Shown here piece after piece: positions 34,801 through 44,190 of a DNA stretch of 64,000 bases (within the stretch, counting starts at the first letter, position 1; every line of letters begins with the position of its first letter). The notes under the pieces were generated by a model. The model was not told the DNA's origin. It searched no databases and saw only the letters and a list, made by a program, of their open reading frames with translations. Source of the DNA: Williamsia sp. CHRR-6. GTDB lineage: Bacteria; Actinomycetota; Actinomycetes; Mycobacteriales; Mycobacteriaceae. Both the position numbers and the translations under genes were made by a program. The stretch lies in contig NZ_JAHCSG010000002.1 in NCBI RefSeq assembly GCF_018474015.1, positions 575,689-639,688 on the forward strand, read 5' to 3'.

Positions 34801-36708
34801 GAACGGCAGGCGCCCAGGCGATCCGAACGCCGGTGACACCAGCACCCGGTCGTGGGTGATCTCCTCGATCCGCCAGCTCGACGCGCCCAGGGCGAAGATG
34901 TCGCCGACGCGTGACTCGTAGACCATCTCCTCGTCCAGTTCGCCGACCCGCGTTCCCTTCTCGCCGACCATGAACACGCCGAACAGGCCACGGTCGGGGA
35001 TGGAACCGCCACTGGTGACGGCCAGTCGCTGCGCACCAGGACGCCCGGTGATGGTGCCTGCGTCGCGATCCCACACCACGCGCGGACGCAACTCGGCGAA
35101 CTCGTCGGAGGGATAGCGGCCCGACAGTAGATCCAGCGTCGCCTCGTACGCCGAGCGTGGCAGTGTCGCATACGGTTTCGCGCGGCGGACGGTGGCAAAC
35201 CAGTCCTCCACGTCGAGGGTGTCCACCGCCGCGGCCGCCACCGTGTGTTGGGCCAGGATGTCGAGTGGGTTGGCCGGAACAGTGATCTCCTCGATCAACC
35301 CGGCGCGCATCCGCGACACCGCCACCGTCGAGTGGATCAGGTCGGTGCGGTGCTTGGGGAAAACCACCCCCCGGCTGATCTCACCCACCTGGTGCCCGGC
35401 GCGGCCGATGCGTTGCAGACCGCTGGCCACCGATGGGGGAGTCTCCACCTGGATCACCAGATCGACTGCTCCCATGTCGATCCCGAGCTCCAACGAGCTG
35501 GTGGCCACCACGCACTTGAGGCGCCCAGCCTTGAGGTCGTCCTCGATGAGCGCGCGTTGTTCCTTGCTGACCGACCCGTGGTGGGCTCGGGCCAGTAGTG
35601 GGTGTGCGCCGGCGCTGGCGCCACTGCCCATCACATACGCCGGCGCGCCGCCGGGAACGGCCGGGTTCGCCTGGTCGTCGAGGTCGATTCCGTGGCGCTG
35701 GGCGTGGATCTCGTTCAGTCGTGCGGTGAGTCGCTCGGACAGGCGCCGCGAGTTGGTGAAGACGATGGTCGATCGGTTGGCTTCGACCAGGTCGACGATC
35801 CCGTTCTCCACGAACGGCCACAGCGATCCCGCCGTCGGTGCGGTCTCGTCGTCGAACTCTCCGACGCCCTCGGGGGCGGGGATGTTGGCCATGTCGGGCA
35901 CCGGCACGTCGACCGACAACTCGAAGGTCTTCGCCGCGGGCGGCGCCACCACGGTGCACGGCGCCGATCCGGCCAGGAACTGCGCCACCCGCTCGGCGGG
36001 ACGAACGGTGGCCGACAACCCGATTCGCTGCGCCGGGCTCGACAACAGGTTGTCGAGCCGTTCCAACGACAGCGCCAGGTGGGTGCCACGTTTGGTGGTG
36101 GCCACCGCATGCACCTCGTCGACGATGACGGTGTGCACGTCGGTCAGGGTGTCGCGCGCCGAGGAGGTGAGCATCAGGAACAGTGACTCCGGGGTGGTGA
36201 TCAAGATGTCGGGTGGAGTCTTGAGCAACTGACGTCGGATGGCCGGTGGTGTGTCGCCGGACCGCACCCCGACGGTGATGTCGGGGACGGGTTCACCCAA
36301 TGCCGCCGCCGAGCGCATCAGCCCGGCCAGCGGCGCGCGCAGGTTGCGTTCGACATCGACGGCAAGCGCCTTGAGTGGCGAGATGTAGAGGACCGAGGTG
36401 CCGCGTGCGGGTGCTGCCGGTGCCCGGCGGCCTCGCCCCGCGGGTGTCGGGGCAGGTGCGGTGGATGTGTCGTCGGCGGCACGCTCGCGGGCCAGGCGGT
36501 CGAGCGCCCACAGGAACGCCGAGAGGGTCTTGCCCGAACCGGTCGGCGCCACCACCAGCGTGTTCGCGCCGGCCGAGATCGATTCCCAGGCGCCGACCTG
36601 CGCGGCGGTGGCGTCGGGGAACGCTCCGGTGAACCAATCGCGAGTCGACGCACTGAACCGGGCGAGCACGTCGGCGGCCGCGGTCGAGGTCATGCCTCCA
36701 TGATCCAC
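31873..36708 (-). CDS. lhr: ATP-dependent DNA helicase Lhr
   Basis: About 1611 residues, the long actinobacterial Lhr form. Superfamily-2 helicase core: Walker A APTGSGKT at 54-61, DEVH box at 197-200, motif III SATVRP and motif VI QRIGRAGHQ (near 440), followed by a winged helix and a long C-terminal domain ending in RMRHAVR. It unwinds RNA:DNA hybrids in DNA repair. GTG at 36708 is used; ATG at 36693 is the alternative but has GGAGG only one base away. Operon with nei2. Confidence 0.93.
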   Translation of the reverse strand: MDHGGMTSTAAADVLARFSASTRDWFTGAFPDATAAQVGAWESISAGANTLVVAPTGSGKTLSAFLWALDRLARERAADDTSTAPAPTPAGRGRRAPAAPARGTSVLYISPLKALAVDVERNLRAPLAGLMRSAAALGEPVPDITVGVRSGDTPPAIRRQLLKTPPDILITTPESLFLMLTSSARDTLTDVHTVIVDEVHAVATTKRGTHLALSLERLDNLLSSPAQRIGLSATVRPAERVAQFLAGSAPCTVVAPPAAKTFELSVDVPVPDMANIPAPEGVGEFDDETAPTAGSLWPFVENGIVDLVEANRSTIVFTNSRRLSERLTARLNEIHAQRHGIDLDDQANPAVPGGAPAYVMGSGASAGAHPLLARAHHGSVSKEQRALIEDDLKAGRLKCVVATSSLELGIDMGAVDLVIQVETPPSVASGLQRIGRAGHQVGEISRGVVFPKHRTDLIHSTVAVSRMRAGLIEEITVPANPLDILAQHTVAAAAVDTLDVEDWFATVRRAKPYATLPRSAYEATLDLLSGRYPSDEFAELRPRVVWDRDAGTITGRPGAQRLAVTSGGSIPDRGLFGVFMVGEKGTRVGELDEEMVYESRVGDIFALGASSWRIEEITHDRVLVSPAFGSPGRLPFWIGDSVGRPSELGAAIGAFVGELGAALPTGTEPTGADPGDVVIPVDLDARMNELGLTTYARDNLLTLIAEQRSATGHLPTDKTLVIERFRDELGDWRVVLHSPYGLRVHAPWAGAISARLRDRLGLEGVVTAADDGIIVRLPDTENDPPGAALFTVDADEVEQIITDELGGSALFASRFRECAARALLLPRRNPGRRAPLWQQRQRSASLLAVAAKFPQFPIILETLRECLQDVYDLPSLINLLREIDTRRIRIVEIETTAPSPMAASLLFGYAGAFMYADDAPLAERRAAALSLDTALLAQLLGRVDLRELLDPAVIADVEAKLQRTHPERRARDAEGIADLLRWLGPLTEPEIADRFTASDTDDAVAQTDSTRAVIAEHLAHLQVTNRVIAIHHAGALRWAAIEDTARLRDALGVPTPMGVPAVFTEPVADPLGDIINRYTRTHGPFTVAQAAESLGVGVAVVRDTLMRLARERRVIEGDFRPEPAGSGAQAEQWCNTEVLATLRRGSLAASRAEIAPVSTDAFARFLLTWNHIGVQPKAALRGVDGVAAAIDQLAGVPAPASAWESLILPSRVRDYQPGMLDELLAAGEVVWAGHGRLGTADGWISLHPSDLAPFTLPESTEIDLTDLHRRLIEQLGGGGAFQFRQLASALAPTADSGASDGASTGAPVVGDADIERALWDLVWAGHIGNDTFGPVRALLNPRPSSTGPRGTPAHRSRGRAPRLRAHRLSTSYLTTNQLALRQTPPTVGGRWCALDRRIDDPTVATHALCEQLLERYGVVTKGSVVNEGVDGGFSRIYKALSTFEDSGKVRRGYYVDGLGGAQFAATGTVDRLREHASDPTTEDSSTEVSPVGVVLAATDPANPYGAALGWPESDGHRPGRKPGALVVLVDGRLSMFVERGGKTVLTWAADADDLAAAATALAEAVRSGRVSRLQIEKVDAEPVFGTDLARALTESGFTATPRGIRMRHAVR

Positions 36709-36733
36709 GACCCCCCGAGGGCGGTGGTGGGGG

Positions 36734-37213
36734 CTACCGCACCACGATCGAGGTCGTGCAGCTGGTGACGGTCCTGGTGAATCCCTCAGCGCGCAGGGTG
36801 AAGGTCATCTCGATGGTGCCGGCCTGCGTGAAAACGTTGGGGCTCATCTCGATCTCGGCAGATTGCCCGGTGACGTCGAACCCGCCGTAATACGTCTCCG
36901 CAAGCACGCCGTCGGCTTTGTTGACGCCTGCGACCTTCGGGTGCAGCTGGTAGCCGGTGGTGGTCTGTGGATTGCCGGTGAAAAGGGAGCGCACTGCACC
37001 TGGTTCGGCCTGGTAGAAATGCACAGATCCGTAGCCGCGGGCGAACGGGGAGGGGTCGTTCGGGTTGGTCCACAGCACGTTGCATCCACCGAGATACGTT
37101 CCGGGTCCTCCGGTTTCGGCGGTGGCAGTGGTCGGCGCGATGAGTCCGACGACCGCGGCCACGGTGCAGCCAGCGGCGGCGGCGGTGGCGGCGATTCGAG
37201 TGCGAGCAGTCAT
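36734..37213 (-). CDS. small exported protein of unknown function
   Basis: 159 residues with a Sec signal peptide (MTARTRIAATAAAAGCTVAAVVGLI, cleavage expected after ATA near residue 31). The mature part, about 128 residues, has two Cys (in GGCNVLW and SCTTSIVV) that could form a disulfide, and beta-rich, Thr-rich text (IEMTFTLRAEGFTRTVTSCTTSIV) suggesting an Ig-like or lipocalin-like sandwich. ATG preceded by AAGGAG. No recognised family. Lone gene between lhr and the divergent acyl-CoA dehydrogenase gene. Confidence 0.75.
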   Translation of the reverse strand: MTARTRIAATAAAAGCTVAAVVGLIAPTTATAETGGPGTYLGGCNVLWTNPNDPSPFARGYGSVHFYQAEPGAVRSLFTGNPQTTTGYQLHPKVAGVNKADGVLAETYYGGFDVTGQSAEIEMSPNVFTQAGTIEMTFTLRAEGFTRTVTSCTTSIVVR

Positions 37214-37413
37214 GGGTGAGGCTCCTTGTCGAAGGGGGTCTGGATCGGTAGGGCGAGCGTAACACGAGGTGGTACCGAGTAGTACCAGACAGGTCTTCAC
37301 CCTACGGCCGCAGGGGTGGTGACCTGGACAACGCCATCCTCGAGTGGCACTCTGAGTTCGAACCTGAAACAGAGTTCAGTTTTGGGCACAGCCGACGCCG
37401 GTGGAGGAGAGTC

Positions 37414-38640
37414 ATGTTCGAGTGGTCCGAAGAAGACCTGATGGTGCGCGATGCCATACGCGGGTTTATCGACAAGGAGGTGCGCCCGCACATCGACGAG
37501 TTGGAGAGCGGAGCGCTGCCGCCCTACGACATCATCCGGAAGATGTTCGCCGCCTTTGGGATTGCCGACATGCAGCGCGATGCCCTGGAGAAGGAGCTGG
37601 CGGCCGAGGCCGAAGGAGCCGAACGCGCGGGGCGCAGTGAATCGTCGAGTTTTGCCGACTCGGCCATGCTGCTGCTCAACACCGAACTGGCTGGGGTGAG
37701 CCTGGGGCTCGTCGCTTCACTCGGTGTCAGCCTGGGACTGACTGCTGCCACCATCCGGGCCAAAGGCACGCTGGCGCAGAAGAAGCGGTGGCTGCCCGAG
37801 CTGGTGACCATGGAGAAGGTGGGGTCGTGGGCCATCACCGAACCCGACTCCGGATCGGACGCCTTCGGCGGGATGAAGACCTCGGTGCGCCGCGACGGCA
37901 GTGACTACATCCTCAACGGCAACAAGACCTTCATCACCAACGGTCCCTACGCCGACACCATCGTGCTGTTCGCCAAACTCGACGAGCAGGACGGCACCCC
38001 TCCACGCGACCGAAAGGTGCTCACCTTCGTCCTCGACAAGGGGATGGACGGGCTGACCCAGGGCAAGCCGTTCAAGAAGATGGGCATGATGTCCTCGCCC
38101 ACCGGTGAGCTGTTCTTCGACAATGTGCGGGTGAGTGCCGACCGGCTGCTGGGCGAGACCGAAGACCTCGGTGACGACAAGCGCGGAAGTGCCGGGGCCA
38201 AAGCAGGTTTCGTGGCCGAGCGGGTGGGCATCGCGGCGCTGTCGCTGGGCATCATCAACGAATGTCTGCGGCTGAGCGTCGACTACGCCAAGAAGCGCAC
38301 CCTGTGGGGCAAGAACATCGCTCAGTTCCAGCTCATCCAGCTCAAACTCGCCGAGATGGAGGTGGCCCGCCTCAACGTGCAGAACATGGTGTTCAGCGCG
38401 GTGGAACGCAGCCGCGCCGGCAAGCAGATGAGCCTGGCCGAGGCCTCGGCGATGAAGCTGTACTCATCGCGTGCGGCGACCGAGGTGGCGATGGAGGCAG
38501 TGCAGCTCTTCGGAGGTAACGGCTACATGGCCGAGTATCGGGTGGAGCAGCTGGCGCGTGACGCCAAGTCGTTGATGATCTACGCCGGCAGCAACGAGAT
38601 CCAGGTGACCCACGTGGCCAAGGGGCTGCTGGCCGACTGA
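37414..38640 (+). CDS. acyl-CoA dehydrogenase family protein, catalytic Glu not found at usual sites
   Basis: 408-residue protein with the full acyl-CoA dehydrogenase layout: N-terminal helical domain, SWAITEPDSGSDAFG, GNKTFITNG, DYAKKRTLWGKNIAQFQ, LFGGNGYMAE. At the C-terminal base motif (usually YEGT) it reads IYAGSNEIQ, so the common Glu is Ala; the alternative isovaleryl-type site (RExFG) carries Thr in KRTLWG. A charged insert, EKELAAEAEGAERAGR, lies near residues 59-76. It may be a non-canonical member or use another base. Followed by a very strong terminator. Confidence 0.85.
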   Translation: MFEWSEEDLMVRDAIRGFIDKEVRPHIDELESGALPPYDIIRKMFAAFGIADMQRDALEKELAAEAEGAERAGRSESSSFADSAMLLLNTELAGVSLGLVASLGVSLGLTAATIRAKGTLAQKKRWLPELVTMEKVGSWAITEPDSGSDAFGGMKTSVRRDGSDYILNGNKTFITNGPYADTIVLFAKLDEQDGTPPRDRKVLTFVLDKGMDGLTQGKPFKKMGMMSSPTGELFFDNVRVSADRLLGETEDLGDDKRGSAGAKAGFVAERVGIAALSLGIINECLRLSVDYAKKRTLWGKNIAQFQLIQLKLAEMEVARLNVQNMVFSAVERSRAGKQMSLAEASAMKLYSSRAATEVAMEAVQLFGGNGYMAEYRVEQLARDAKSLMIYAGSNEIQVTHVAKGLLAD

Positions 38641-38686
38641 TCGATCCCGACTCAGACCATCGGTCCCAGTCGATCGGTCCCAGACA

Positions 38687-38725
38687 ACGACACGGCCCAC
38701 CGAGGATCTCGGTGGGCCGTGTCGT
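38687..38725. terminator. bidirectional hairpin terminator
   Basis: Perfect 18-bp stem (38687-38704 with 38708-38725; starts ACGACACGGCCCACCGAG) with a 3-base loop, between the convergent acyl-CoA dehydrogenase and esterase genes. The strongest hairpin in the window. Confidence 0.85.
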
Positions 38726-38736
38726 AGGTGGTGAGG

Positions 38737-39771
38737 TCAGGCGCCGATCGCGCGTCCCATTTGCGGCCAGGACAGGTGCAGCTCGTCCTCCCAGTAGTTC
38801 CAGGAGTGGGTGCCCACCGGCGGGAAGTGGAACTTCGCCGGGATCTTCAACTCGGCCAGTCGGCTCTGTAGTCGATGTGCGCAGAAGTTGGTGGCGGCTT
38901 CGATGGGCCCGCCCAGCAGGATCTGCTCGCCGAAGGTGGTGCCGAAGCGGACCTTGTCGGGGGAGTCATACGGTCCGGGGAGCCCGCTTCCGTTGGACAC
39001 ATAGATGCTCAGCCCGCGCAGCTTGGCCGCGGACACGATCGCGTCATTGGCCTTCCACAGCGGACCGTCATACGGGCCCCACATGTTGGTGGGGTCGGCG
39101 CCGCCACGTCCGTTGACGACCAGCTTGATGTAGGTCTGCCCGTCGAAGGCCGACGAGGCGACGCATCCGCTGTAAGAGCCGACGGCCTTGAAGCGCCCAG
39201 GGTTGTCCATGGCCAGGTTGAACACAGAGGTGGCCGACGACGAGATGCCCGCGATCGCGTTGCTGCCGGAAGCGCCCAGGGCCTTGTCGATGATCTCGGG
39301 CAGTTCTTTGCCCAGGAAGGTCGACCACTTCACCTTGCCGAGGACCTTGTCGTCCTTGATCCAGTCGGTGTAGTAAGTCCAGGCACCGGAGTTGGGGACC
39401 ACGACGTTGACGTTCTTCTTGGCGAAGAACGACACGATGTCGGTGTTGCGCTGCCAGGTGGCCGAGTCCTCGCCTCCACCGGCTCCGTTGAGCAGGTAGA
39501 GGGTGGGCCGCGGTTTGCTGCGGTCGGCCGGCAGCAGCACGGTCAGCGGGATGACCTTGTCCATCGCCGCCGAACGCACAGTGATGTTCAGTTCCTGACC
39601 GCTGACCGCGGACACGCTCTCCAACGACGAACCGTCGCTGGACTTCACGCCGACACTCGGCAGTGCCGGCGCCGCAGTGGCTACGGTTGTGGGCACGAGT
39701 GCGATGGATGCGATGGCCGCGATGCTGCTGGCGGCGATGACGGCGCGGCGGGTGTGAAGCCGGATCCTCAA
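38737..39771 (-). CDS. antigen 85-like secreted esterase / mycolyltransferase homologue
   Basis: 344-residue exported alpha/beta-hydrolase of the esterase D/antigen 85 family. Residues 1-33 form a Sec signal (cleavage near VATAAP). The nucleophile elbow is GISSSA with Ser177; catalytic His lies in VGTHSWNYW near 321; LYLLNGAGGGEDSATW resembles the family's N-terminal loop. The TTG start at 39771 was chosen for GAGAGG nine bases upstream and the immediate signal peptide; an ATG at 39828 is the alternative. Such enzymes transfer mycolates to trehalose or arabinogalactan, but activity of this paralogue is unproven. Confidence 0.82.
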   Translation of the reverse strand: MRIRLHTRRAVIAASSIAAIASIALVPTTVATAAPALPSVGVKSSDGSSLESVSAVSGQELNITVRSAAMDKVIPLTVLLPADRSKPRPTLYLLNGAGGGEDSATWQRNTDIVSFFAKKNVNVVVPNSGAWTYYTDWIKDDKVLGKVKWSTFLGKELPEIIDKALGASGSNAIAGISSSATSVFNLAMDNPGRFKAVGSYSGCVASSAFDGQTYIKLVVNGRGGADPTNMWGPYDGPLWKANDAIVSAAKLRGLSIYVSNGSGLPGPYDSPDKVRFGTTFGEQILLGGPIEAATNFCAHRLQSRLAELKIPAKFHFPPVGTHSWNYWEDELHLSWPQMGRAIGA

Positions 39772-39974
39772 AATGAAAAGCCTCTCTGGCAATTGCGGCA
39801 CGGAACCTTCCCCGCGCTCATCAGACATCTGATCGTAGGTCATCACCACACGCGCGGAGGTCCGGAATGCCAGTGATGGCAGTTCAGGGCGACATCGTTC
39901 ACCAATTGTTATCCGTTGCCGGGCAATGAATTCGGACATTTCCTACGCGCAGATCGGAATTGTTGTGGCCCATC

Positions 39975-40388
39975 TCAGTCGCGGTGGGACGAATTCCAGA
40001 GGCGTGTGTCGAAGTCCACATCGGTGAATTCGGGCATCGGCAGTTCCAACGCGGACCGCGCGAAACGGACAACTGCCGCGGCACCCGCGTGGGCGGCCGC
40101 GCCGGAGTCGGCCACATCAGGACGGGTGAAGACCAGGAGTTGCGCCGATGCCGGGGGATCGTTGGATGCGACGACGGTGATCAGCGCGAACAGTTCACCC
40201 GTCGTCGGCTGGCAGGCCGCCCACGTGAAGCGCCGCTCGTGCGCCCAGCCTGCGGCGGCAGCGTCGATGACCTCAACGGGCGAGGCGCCCAACGCCATGG
40301 TCGCCAACGCGGGCACGTCGGACACCCGGTCATCGGCGCGCAGTGCACGCAGATACCAGGCTCCGGCGTTGATCTCGATGGGGTCCAC
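39975..40388 (-). CDS. conserved small protein, GNAT-like
   Basis: 137 residues. The start (DPIEINAGAWYLRALRADDRVSDVPAL) resembles the substrate-strand start of GNAT acetyltransferases, and WAACQPTTGELFALITVV resembles their central strands, but no clear acetyl-CoA pyrophosphate loop (Q/RxxGxG/A) is visible and the protein is short. It may be a degenerate GNAT. Lies 14 bp downstream of accA3 on the same strand, so probably co-transcribed. Confidence 0.55.
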   Translation of the reverse strand: MDPIEINAGAWYLRALRADDRVSDVPALATMALGASPVEVIDAAAAGWAHERRFTWAACQPTTGELFALITVVASNDPPASAQLLVFTRPDVADSGAAAHAGAAAVVRFARSALELPMPEFTDVDFDTRLWNSSHRD

Positions 40389-40402
40389 GACGGACCTGAG
40401 GG

Positions 40403-42199
40403 CTACTTGATCTCGAGCAAGACGGTGCCCTGGGTGACCGGGGTACCGGGCTCGACCGTCAGGCCGGTGACGGTGCCGTCCTTGTGGGCGGTCACCGGGT
40501 TCTCCATCTTCATGGCCTCGAGCACCACGACCAGGTCGCCGGCGGACACGGTCTGTCCCTCTTCGACCGCGACCTTGACCACGGTGCCCTGCATGGGGGC
40601 CGCGATCGCGTCACCGGACACCGCGACACCGCCGCCCTTGGCGCGGGTACGGGCCTTGGGCTTCTTGCGCACAGCGCCGGCGCCGCCGCCGTTGCCGCCA
40701 CCGGACAACGCCAGGTCACCGGGCAGCGACACCTCGACCCGTCGGCCCCCGACCTCGACGACCACGGTCTGTCGGGGAGTCGATTCGTCGTCGTCGATGG
40801 ACCCACCGCCGGTGTATGGCTCGATCGGGTTGTCCCAGTCGGTCTCGATCCATTTGGTGTAGATGTCGAACCCGTTGCCGTCGCCGACGAAGGCCGGGTT
40901 GGACACGATGTGGCGGTGGAAGGGCAGCACGGTGGCCAGGCCTTCGACCTCGAATTCGGCCAGCGCCCGCCGCGAGCGCTCCAGCGCCTGCTCGCGGGTT
41001 TCGCCGGTGACGATCAGCTTGGCCAGCATCGAGTCGAACTGCCCGCCGATGACGTCGCCGGCCACCACACCCGAGTCGACCCGCACGCCAGGGCCGGTGG
41101 GTTCCTTGTAGACGGTGATGGGGCCGGGTGCGGGCAGGAAGCCGCGCCCGGCGTCCTCGCCGTTGATCCGGAACTCGAACGAATGTCCCCGCGGGGTGGG
41201 GTCCTCGGTGATCTCCAGCGGCAGACCGGCGGCGATGCGGAACTGCTGGCGGACCAGGTCGATGCCTGCGGTCTCCTCGGTGACGGGGTGTTCGACCTGC
41301 AGGCGGGTGTTCACCTCGAGGAACGACACGAGGCCGTCGGAGCCGACGAGGAACTCCACGGTGCCCGCGCCGTAGTAGCCGGCCTCCCGGCAGATGGCCT
41401 TGGCCGAGGAATGGATCTTCTCGCGCTGCTCGGGCGTGAGGAACGGTGCGGGCGCCTCCTCCACCAGCTTCTGGAAGCGGCGCTGCAGGGAGCAGTCGCG
41501 GGTGCCTGCGACGACGACGTTGCCGTGCTGGTCGGCGATGACCTGGGCCTCGACGTGGCGCGCCTTGTCCAGGTAGCGCTCCACGAAGCACTCGCCGCGG
41601 CCGAAGGCCGAGATGGCCTCGCGGGTGGCGGAGTCGAACAGCTCGGGGATCTCCTCGATGGTGTAAGCGACCTTCATGCCACGGCCACCGCCACCGAAGG
41701 CGGCCTTGATCGCCACCGGGACACCGTGTTCCTGGGCGAAGGCGATCACCTCGTCGGCGCCGGCGACCGGGTCCTTGGTTCCCGGGGCCATCGGCGCATC
41801 GGCTTTGAGCGCGATGTGGCGCGCGGTGACCTTGTCGCCGAGATCGCGGATGGACTGCGGCGAGGGGCCGATCCAGGTGATGCCCGCGTCGATGACGGCC
41901 TGGGCGAAGTCGGCGTTCTCCGACAGGAACCCGTATCCGGGGTGGATGGCGTCGGCACCGGACTTGGCGGCCGCGTCGAGGATCTTGTCGAACACCAGGT
42001 ACGACTCGGCCGAGGTCTGACCACCGAGGGCGAACGCCTCGTCGGCGAGCTTGACGAACTGCGCGCCGGCATCGGGTTCGGCGTAGACGGCCACGCTGCT
42101 CAGGCCTGCGTCCCGGGCGGCACGGATCACTCGGACGGCGATCTCACCTCGGTTGGCCACGAGAACCTTGCTGATCACCGGGCTGGCATGACTGGGCAC
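40403..42199 (-). CDS. accA3: acyl-CoA carboxylase alpha subunit (biotin carboxylase + BCCP)
   Basis: 598-residue biotinylated subunit. Biotin carboxylase domain at residues 10-450 ([23 protein letters not shown], Gly-rich ATP loop [26 protein letters not shown]), then a Gly/Lys-rich linker and a C-terminal biotin carrier domain with AMKMENP and biotinyl-Lys564. Serves AccD subunits making malonyl-, methylmalonyl- and long-chain carboxyacyl-CoA for fatty and mycolic acid synthesis. GTG at 42199 has AGGAG six bases upstream. AccD5 and AccE5 are encoded 19 kb away, beyond the inserted glycolipid-type genes. Confidence 0.96.
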   Translation of the reverse strand: MPSHASPVISKVLVANRGEIAVRVIRAARDAGLSSVAVYAEPDAGAQFVKLADEAFALGGQTSAESYLVFDKILDAAAKSGADAIHPGYGFLSENADFAQAVIDAGITWIGPSPQSIRDLGDKVTARHIALKADAPMAPGTKDPVAGADEVIAFAQEHGVPVAIKAAFGGGGRGMKVAYTIEEIPELFDSATREAISAFGRGECFVERYLDKARHVEAQVIADQHGNVVVAGTRDCSLQRRFQKLVEEAPAPFLTPEQREKIHSSAKAICREAGYYGAGTVEFLVGSDGLVSFLEVNTRLQVEHPVTEETAGIDLVRQQFRIAAGLPLEITEDPTPRGHSFEFRINGEDAGRGFLPAPGPITVYKEPTGPGVRVDSGVVAGDVIGGQFDSMLAKLIVTGETREQALERSRRALAEFEVEGLATVLPFHRHIVSNPAFVGDGNGFDIYTKWIETDWDNPIEPYTGGGSIDDDESTPRQTVVVEVGGRRVEVSLPGDLALSGGGNGGGAGAVRKKPKARTRAKGGGVAVSGDAIAAPMQGTVVKVAVEEGQTVSAGDLVVVLEAMKMENPVTAHKDGTVTGLTVEPGTPVTQGTVLLEIK

Positions 42200-42278
42200 T
42201 TGTTCTCCTGTTGCGGTGTGCGCGCCACTACTGGGTCGCTGGTGGCTACTGCTCGTCGGGAAGCTGTCGCAGAGCACC

Positions 42279-43733
42279 CTAACCCACCGAGCGATTGATC
42301 GGTTGGGGTGGTCGCTGGTCGAGGATTCTTCGCAGCGTCTGGGCGAACGCGGGCAGGAAATCGGCCACCTGGGTATGCAGCCCACCCTGCGCGGGGAAGC
42401 GCGCGGACAGTCGCAACCCCGAGGAGACCCGGTTGACCCAGATGAACACCTCGTCGTCGGAATAGCTGTGGCTGCGTAGCACCCGGGCGCCCCCGGCGTC
42501 GGCGTCGGCGGCGTTGGGCGTGGTGCGTGCATCGATGAACGACACCACGAACTTGGGGTCGCTGTAGGCGCCGAGGACCTCGGCGACCCGCAGCACCGGC
42601 AGGTCCGCGGCGACCTTGGTGCGCCGCATCTCGCCGGTGGCTCGCAGCACCAGGTCGGGGAAGCTGTCGTTGTCCGACACCGCGATCGTGACCGGCGCAT
42701 TGCCGACAAACCATCCCAGCGCGCCCAGCCAGACCGCTTCGCGTCTGGTGTGACGGGTTGTCAGACAACAGAACTCGCCACCTCCCAGCTCATGGTAGGT
42801 GAGCGCGAGCGCGGCCAGCACCCCGGCGAACAGGTTGCCGCCTGCCTCGGTGCACGTGACGGTGAACCGGTCGGCGTCGGCGTCGTCGAGCAGGGCCATG
42901 TTGACCGACGACTGCGCCGGACCGTCGGGATCGGTCTGTGCGGGCACCGAAGGCATCGGTGTCATCGGCGTGGGCACCGTCGGTGAATCATCGGACAGCG
43001 AGAACGTTGGGAGGCGATAGTCGTTGTTGGACAGGAACTCTCGCCATGACTGCACGGCCGGGTGATCGGTGTCGGCGGCATCGGCGCGCAACCGTTCCTG
43101 GGCGCTGAAGTCAACGTAGCTGCCGGTGGGGGGCAGGGCCGGATCGATCCGGGCCCGCGCGGCACGGTACAGCTCCACCAGCTCGTACTGCCCCAGAATC
43201 AGGGAGTATCCATCGAGCAACGAGTGATCGCCGGCGAAGAGCAGGGTGAAGGACCGTTCGCGGGCAACGGTGGCGAACAGGTACGCCGGCCACTGGATGG
43301 GTGCGGTGGCCCGGTCGAAGGCGCCTGCGAGCTGATCGAGCAGCGGCGCCGCCTCGGAGTACCAACCGATCCGCGCCATCTTCAGGTGCACGGTGCCCGG
43401 CGGGGTGCTCAGTCGTTGCAGCCCGGAGTGTTTGACGATGACGTGACTACGCAGCACCTCGTGGCGGTCGATCCAACCGGTCAGCGCCGATCGGATGGCC
43501 GGCACCGACATCGGTTCGTCGAACTCGATCGCCAGCCCCAACCACGATTCGCGGCCGCCTTCGCGGCGGGTGCGCCAGCGATACTCCAGCGCTGAGCGCA
43601 GATGCATCTCGTGGTTGTGCGAGGTGGGTCGGGGATCAGTGATCCACTCGGCGAAACCGCCCGCCGACGACGGCACCCACTCCACCAACCCGCCCGGCTC
43701 GACCGGTTGATCCATCATCTGGATGAACTTCAT
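42279..43733 (-). CDS. PapA-like condensation-domain acyltransferase (copy 1)
   Basis: 484 residues, stand-alone condensation-superfamily acyltransferase. Active motif HSLLDG at 170-175 (canonical HxxxDG). Shared with the other three copies: N-terminal PGxLxEW-type motif (VEPGGLVEW at 11-19), GWFVGNAPV in the second half, and a C-terminal [18 protein letters not shown] block. Such proteins transfer acyl groups from carrier or CoA onto hydroxyls of lipids and sugars in mycobacteria. It sits 16 bp after the SufE-like gene and 79 bp before accA3, within an otherwise conserved core block. Substrates unknown. Confidence 0.82.
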   Translation of the reverse strand: MKFIQMMDQPVEPGGLVEWVPSSAGGFAEWITDPRPTSHNHEMHLRSALEYRWRTRREGGRESWLGLAIEFDEPMSVPAIRSALTGWIDRHEVLRSHVIVKHSGLQRLSTPPGTVHLKMARIGWYSEAAPLLDQLAGAFDRATAPIQWPAYLFATVARERSFTLLFAGDHSLLDGYSLILGQYELVELYRAARARIDPALPPTGSYVDFSAQERLRADAADTDHPAVQSWREFLSNNDYRLPTFSLSDDSPTVPTPMTPMPSVPAQTDPDGPAQSSVNMALLDDADADRFTVTCTEAGGNLFAGVLAALALTYHELGGGEFCCLTTRHTRREAVWLGALGWFVGNAPVTIAVSDNDSFPDLVLRATGEMRRTKVAADLPVLRVAEVLGAYSDPKFVVSFIDARTTPNAADADAGGARVLRSHSYSDDEVFIWVNRVSSGLRLSARFPAQGGLHTQVADFLPAFAQTLRRILDQRPPQPINRSVG

Positions 43734-43749
43734 CGGCGTGCCGGAGGGG

Positions 43750-44190
43750 TCAGCGACCGGGGGTCGCGTCGGCGCCCGGCTGCGGCAGCCGGCCTTTGAT
43801 CCGGGCCAACATCCCGGCCATGCCGCGCAGCCGCAACGGGCTCACCACCGACTCCAGTCCCAGTGCGGTGTAGAAGTCGTCGGGCACAGCGGCGATGTCG
43901 GCCGCGGCGGCGCCGTCGAGACCCTGGTGCAGGATCGAGGCAAACCCTCGTGTGGTAGGTGCCTCGCGCGGCGCGCTGAAGAACAGTCGGACCGCCGACG
44001 GATCATGTGCATCGACCGAGAGGAACACCGGCGACTGGCATTCGGGCACCGGTTCCATCGCCTCGGTCTGCATGGACTCCGGTAGGTCGGGCAGGTCGGC
44101 GGAGAACTCCAGCAGCAGCTGCACCCGGTCGGATTCCGACAGGGCGGCGAAGTCGTCGACGATCTCGGCGAGCGGCGGTGGCAGCGTCAC
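43750..44190 (-). CDS. SufE-like protein
   Basis: 146 residues. Family features: [24 protein letters not shown] at the N-terminus and the sulfur-accepting Cys51 in [10 protein letters not shown], with [14 protein letters not shown] later. SufE proteins accept persulfide sulfur from cysteine desulfurases or rhodaneses. GTG start overlaps the sseA stop (GTGA). Same order sseA-SufE-accA3 as M. tuberculosis Rv3283-Rv3284-Rv3285. Confidence 0.88.
   Translation of the reverse strand: MTLPPPLAEIVDDFAALSESDRVQLLLEFSADLPDLPESMQTEAMEPVPECQSPVFLSVDAHDPSAVRLFFSAPREAPTTRGFASILHQGLDGAAAADIAAVPDDFYTALGLESVVSPLRLRGMAGMLARIKGRLPQPGADATPGR

Noticed and set aside
40484..42298. Long plus-strand ORF opposite accA3
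   Set aside because: Antisense shadow of a high-GC gene; the minus strand encodes a complete biotin carboxylase/BCCP.
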